The position numbers and the translations under genes are program-made. Of a DNA stretch of 64,000 nt, positions 61,690 to 64,000 are shown piece after piece (positions within the stretch are counted from its first letter, which is position 1; every line of letters begins with the position of its first letter). Origin of the DNA: DATFVJ01 sp963826515 (GTDB lineage: Bacteria > Actinomycetota > Actinomycetes > Streptosporangiales > Streptosporangiaceae); the NCBI GenBank assembly GCA_963826515.1, contig CAWGXI010000016.1, positions 620,001 through 684,000 on the forward strand, in the 5' to 3' direction. The notes under the pieces are model-generated. The model searched no databases, was not told where the DNA came from, and worked only from the letters and a program-made list of their open reading frames with translations.

Positions 61690-61858
61690 TGTCTCGAAGA
61701 TCTAGGTGGATGCGGGCAGGTGATCCAGGCGGCGATCGGCAAGGCCCTGCTCGCTCCCGAGGAGCCGAGGGTGGAGCTATCGGCGACGACGGCAGTGCCG
61801 TCCACGACCCTGCACGCCGTCCGGGCGCCAATCCGCGCCGCCGAAGATCTGCGAGACA
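61690..61858. mobile_element. MITE-like element, copy 2
   Basis: A 169-bp sequence with ends TGTCTCGAAGATCT (61690-61703) and, from the right, TGTCTCGCAGATCT (61845-61858), which differ by one base. The interior aligns with the element at 45395-45562. A few bases beyond each end are also shared (TAGG on the left, TGCCC and CTACG on the right). No transposase. It ends 25 bases before the membrane-protein gene at 61883. Confidence 0.75.
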
Positions 61859-61882
61859 TGCCCTACGTAGCGCAGGCATGCC

Positions 61883-62764
61883 GTGACTCCACACCGCAGT
61901 GACCCGAGGCGCCGAGCCCCGGCGCTCGGCATCGGCGCGATCATTACCGCGGCGGCAAGTGCGGGCCGCCGCAGCTTCTGGCGGATTGTTGCCGTCGCCA
62001 TCGTGGTGTCTACGGCGGCGGCGGCGCTTGAGACGGTCGCCCACGATCTGGTCGACCGGACGAACGTGCCTGTCGCCATCGTGGCTGACCTGAGCGCGTC
62101 GAGTGCCAGTGTCCTTGGCGTTGTGTTCCTGTCGGGGTTTCTGAGCAAGCTGGTTGGCGAGGCACAGGACCGCCAGGGGCATGCCTCCATCAGCCACGTG
62201 CTGCGGAACCTGCCGTGGCGCCGCCTGATCTGTGCGGACCTGATGGTGGTCCTGGTGGTGGTCGTAGGGTTGATCGCGCTGATCCTCCCGGGGCTGATCG
62301 CGCTCAATCTCCTGGCAGTCGTCGGCCCGGTGATCGAGATCGAGCACCGGCGGGTGTTCGGCGCCTTGCGCCGATCGGCCCATCTGGTCCGCAAGCACTT
62401 CTGGGGAGTGTTCCTGCTCGCGACGCTCCCAGTACTCGTAGCGAGTGAACTGCCTGCTACTGTCCCCAATTCAGCCAATCCAGGCAGGATTCTGGAGTTC
62501 CTGGTCATTCATGGAGTCGCGGAGGGCCTGATCGAAGCGGCTCTCGGCCTCGTGCTAGTAGAACTCGGCTACCGGCTGATCGAACTGGACCGAGCGTCGC
62601 CGCCCGAGACCAAGGCAGCGAGTACGCCGGGAACCGGCGCCGACGGCGGAGCCATCGGATTACCCGGGCGATGTGGCCGTGTCGGGGAGCGTGTACCGGT
62701 GAGGTGCATCTCGATTGGGACGGCGATGCGGCCCGCCGGCGTCAGCCGCGCTCGACCACCCTGA
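61883..62764 (+). CDS. Membrane protein of unknown function
   Basis: A 293-residue protein with an amino cytoplasmic stretch and about five to six hydrophobic segments, among them RIVAVAIVVSTAAAALETVA, then DLMVVLVVVVGLIALILPGL. GALRRSAHLVRKHFWGVFLL is a basic amphipathic region. The pattern resembles glycerophosphodiester-phosphodiesterase-membrane-domain or DUF-type integral proteins. The GTG start lies 25 bases after the MITE-like element. Its last 22 bases overlap the end of the convergent VOC gene. Function not recognised. Confidence 0.65.
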   Translation: MTPHRSDPRRRAPALGIGAIITAAASAGRRSFWRIVAVAIVVSTAAAALETVAHDLVDRTNVPVAIVADLSASSASVLGVVFLSGFLSKLVGEAQDRQGHASISHVLRNLPWRRLICADLMVVLVVVVGLIALILPGLIALNLLAVVGPVIEIEHRRVFGALRRSAHLVRKHFWGVFLLATLPVLVASELPATVPNSANPGRILEFLVIHGVAEGLIEAALGLVLVELGYRLIELDRASPPETKAASTPGTGADGGAIGLPGRCGRVGERVPVRCISIGTAMRPAGVSRARPP

Positions 62765-63131
62765 ACCTGTTGCCATCAGGGTCGCGGAAGGTGAACATCG
62801 GCGGCACGAGATCGCCCATCCGAATAAGCTCCACATCGGCGTCGACCCCGCGCGCACGCAACTCGGCGTGGTCTGCCGCGGCATCCTTGGTTGCCAGGCT
62901 CACGTCGCTTCTGGTGGGATCACCCTCACTCGGGGGAATGAGCGCGATGGTCGTCACAGCGCCCAGCGGCGCCACCTCGACCCAGCGGCCGCCCGGACCG
63001 TAGGGGGCGTCCATGCGCTTCTCGAATCCAAGCTTGCCCACAAAGAACTCAAGCGCCCGATCCTGGTCGCTGACGGGAACGATCACCGTCCCCACCTGGG
63101 TGATCTTTATCGTCCTGGTCGCCTCGGTCAT
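62742..63131 (-). CDS. VOC (glyoxalase/dioxygenase-fold) family protein
   Basis: A 129-residue vicinal-oxygen-chelate protein. TQVGTVIVPVSDQDRALEFF, then KLGFEKRMDAPYGPGGRWVE and PPMFTFRDPDGNRFRVVERG show the paired beta-alpha-beta-beta-beta modules. The closing Glu of FRVVE could be a metal ligand, but the usual amino His is Val here, so metal chemistry is uncertain. ATG 63131 has AGGAGGATC upstream. Possibly an antibiotic-resistance-like or lyase homologue; no specific role assigned. Confidence 0.88.
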   Translation of the reverse strand: MTEATRTIKITQVGTVIVPVSDQDRALEFFVGKLGFEKRMDAPYGPGGRWVEVAPLGAVTTIALIPPSEGDPTRSDVSLATKDAAADHAELRARGVDADVELIRMGDLVPPMFTFRDPDGNRFRVVERG

Positions 63132-63229
63132 GCCGATCCTCCTGTTCGTAAGGTTCTCCAGCTAATAAGACCGCCCGGCACGGGGAAACTCATCGGAGGT
63201 CCCGGTACCCTGCCCACGCCGCCTTGGCG

Positions 63230-63350
63230 GCGTGGGCACGCGGGCAGGCCGGGCGGCCGGGCCGGACGGGTGAGCAGGGCCCGGCCGTGTGGGCAGGCCG
63301 GGCGGGTGAGCAGGGCCGGGTCGTGCGGGCAGGCCCGGCTGCCGGTCGCA
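63230..63350. repeat. Imperfect GC-rich tandem repeat
   Basis: Two to three imperfect units of about 36 bases around CGGGTGAGCAGGGCC and GTGGGCAGGCC, in non-coding sequence upstream of the VOC gene. Confidence 0.65.
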
Positions 63351-63428
63351 TGTTGCGCGCGACCGGCAGCAGGCTGACAAATGGTGCGACCTTGCCTATG
63401 CACCTTCAGCTGACCTGCCAGTTGCGCC

Positions 63429-63527
63429 ATGATCCCTTCTTGTGTTAACTAACCTGCGCATAGCGCCGGAAAGGTAACACGGCGGCGGATCATGGGGTGT
63501 TTCTCGGACACGACGGCCGTTCGGCCG
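63429..63527. repeat. Near-palindromic repeat element, copy B (inverted)
   Basis: The reverse complement of 63429-63493 matches 43530-43594 at 56 of 65 positions. The shared flank (GGCCGTCGTG and surroundings) extends to about 63527. Both copies keep the ATGATCC / GGATCAT ends and the right-arm GTTAAC; the left-arm GTTAAC has a change in this copy. Confidence 0.8.
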
Positions 63528-63595
63528 CACCGCGGCACGTCACCGAGACACCAGCGAAGGCGCCGCCGGGGAGCCGAGTGGATAGCGTTGGACGC

Positions 63596-64000
63596 GTGAC
63601 TGCTGGTCTGCCCCTGTCCACGCTGCTGTCGCAGGTACCGGTCGCGTTCACGATCGAGTTCGATAACGAGTTCGAGCATCAGATGCCGCATAACACGACC
63701 CGTGGCCCCGCAGCCCATTCGCAACGAGGCCCGTGGCTGGTGTCGATGGCTATGTGGGCGAACTTCATGCGGATCATCACCAGGAAGGGAAGGCCCCTGC
63801 GTGACGTCCAGGACCGGGCGCGCATGACCAACTTGGCGGGCCTCCAGCGGTGGGGGTACGCCATTATCGAACCGGATCCGGCTGACGGCCGGCCAGACCC
63901 GCCGCGCGCGTCCGCATCAGGGACCTTCCGAGGGTGACCGGCGTGCCGGTAGAAGCGATCAGCGCGTCGGCGAAGTTCCTTGAACGGCACGACTGCGTCG
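63596..64000 (+). pseudogene. Winged-helix/MarR-like protein, frameshifted and cut by the window end
   Basis: GTG 63596 opens a frame (GLPLSTLLSQVPVAFTIEFD, then NEFEHQMPHNTTRGPAAHSQ and MTNLAGLQRWGYAIIEPDPA) like an actinobacterial two-winged-helix family. Near 63900 it departs from the family and stops at 63937. In another frame the family's second module continues as VRIRDLPRVTGVPVEAISAS and AKFLERHDCV to the window edge. One frameshift or small deletion separates the halves. Family assignment is from memory. Confidence 0.55.

Overview
This is about 64 kb of a GC-rich chromosome from a filamentous actinobacterium. The evidence is very high third-position GC, frequent GTG starts with overlapping stop/start codons, a near-perfect BldC, and the block bldC / conserved hypothetical / valine-type dehydrogenase / DUF3073 / purM / purF, which has the same order as in Streptomyces. 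Accessory-gene content and heavy gene decay suggest a soil actinomycete outside Streptomyces, perhaps of the Streptosporangiales; that placement is inference.

Layout. 0-5.2 kb is debris: a broken serine hydrolase, an IS630 fragment, a shattered tyrosine recombinase, a broken methyltransferase, and two intact small hypothetical genes. 5.2-16.2 kb lies between two related copies of a roughly 210-bp sequence that carries the 3' half of a tRNA-Lys. Inside are a RelE/Phd-type toxin-antitoxin pair and a divergent light-response cluster. A LitR/CarH-type B12 photoreceptor-repressor, an NAD(P)-binding protein, a CPBP protease and a photolyase remnant run leftward. A COG2907 flavoprotein, DUF1365 protein, SDR, SRPBCC protein, cyclopropane-fatty-acid-synthase-like methyltransferase and a thioredoxin-like two-domain protein run rightward. 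The shared intergenic region has a TTGACA/TACCGT promoter overlapped by three 11-bp direct repeats, a candidate LitR operator.

16.5-26.6 kb mixes intact genes (MaoC hydratase, nth, NYN-domain protein, amidase) with at least five clear pseudogenes. 26.7-43.2 kb is the conserved core: bldC, dehydrogenase, DUF3073, a sterol-carrier/purF/purM operon and purS / ATPase / purQ / purL on the minus strand, and a branched-chain-type 2-oxoacid dehydrogenase operon (E1alpha, E1beta, E2; no E3) on the plus strand. In the purine run an anti-sigma-type ATPase with a large insertion sits between purS and purQ.

43.2-64 kb holds repeats, a histidine-kinase dimerisation-domain protein, a rhomboid protease, two large acyl-CoA dehydrogenases, an orphan metal-type ABC ATPase, a LytR-CpsA-Psr protein, a repeat-rich HTH-transmembrane-ectodomain protein, a frameshifted RecQ-like helicase, a secreted lipase, an MFS transporter and small genes. 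Two related 168/169-bp elements with terminal inverted repeats (MITE-like) lie at 45.4 and 61.7 kb. Two copies of a 65-bp near-palindromic element lie in opposite orientation at 43.5 and 63.4 kb.

Reading frames were checked by eye on both strands. No rRNA gene, complete tRNA gene, CRISPR array or prophage was seen. Frameshifts could in principle be assembly errors, but the long housekeeping genes (purL, purF, E2, the 765-residue dehydrogenase) are all intact, so most of the decay looks real.
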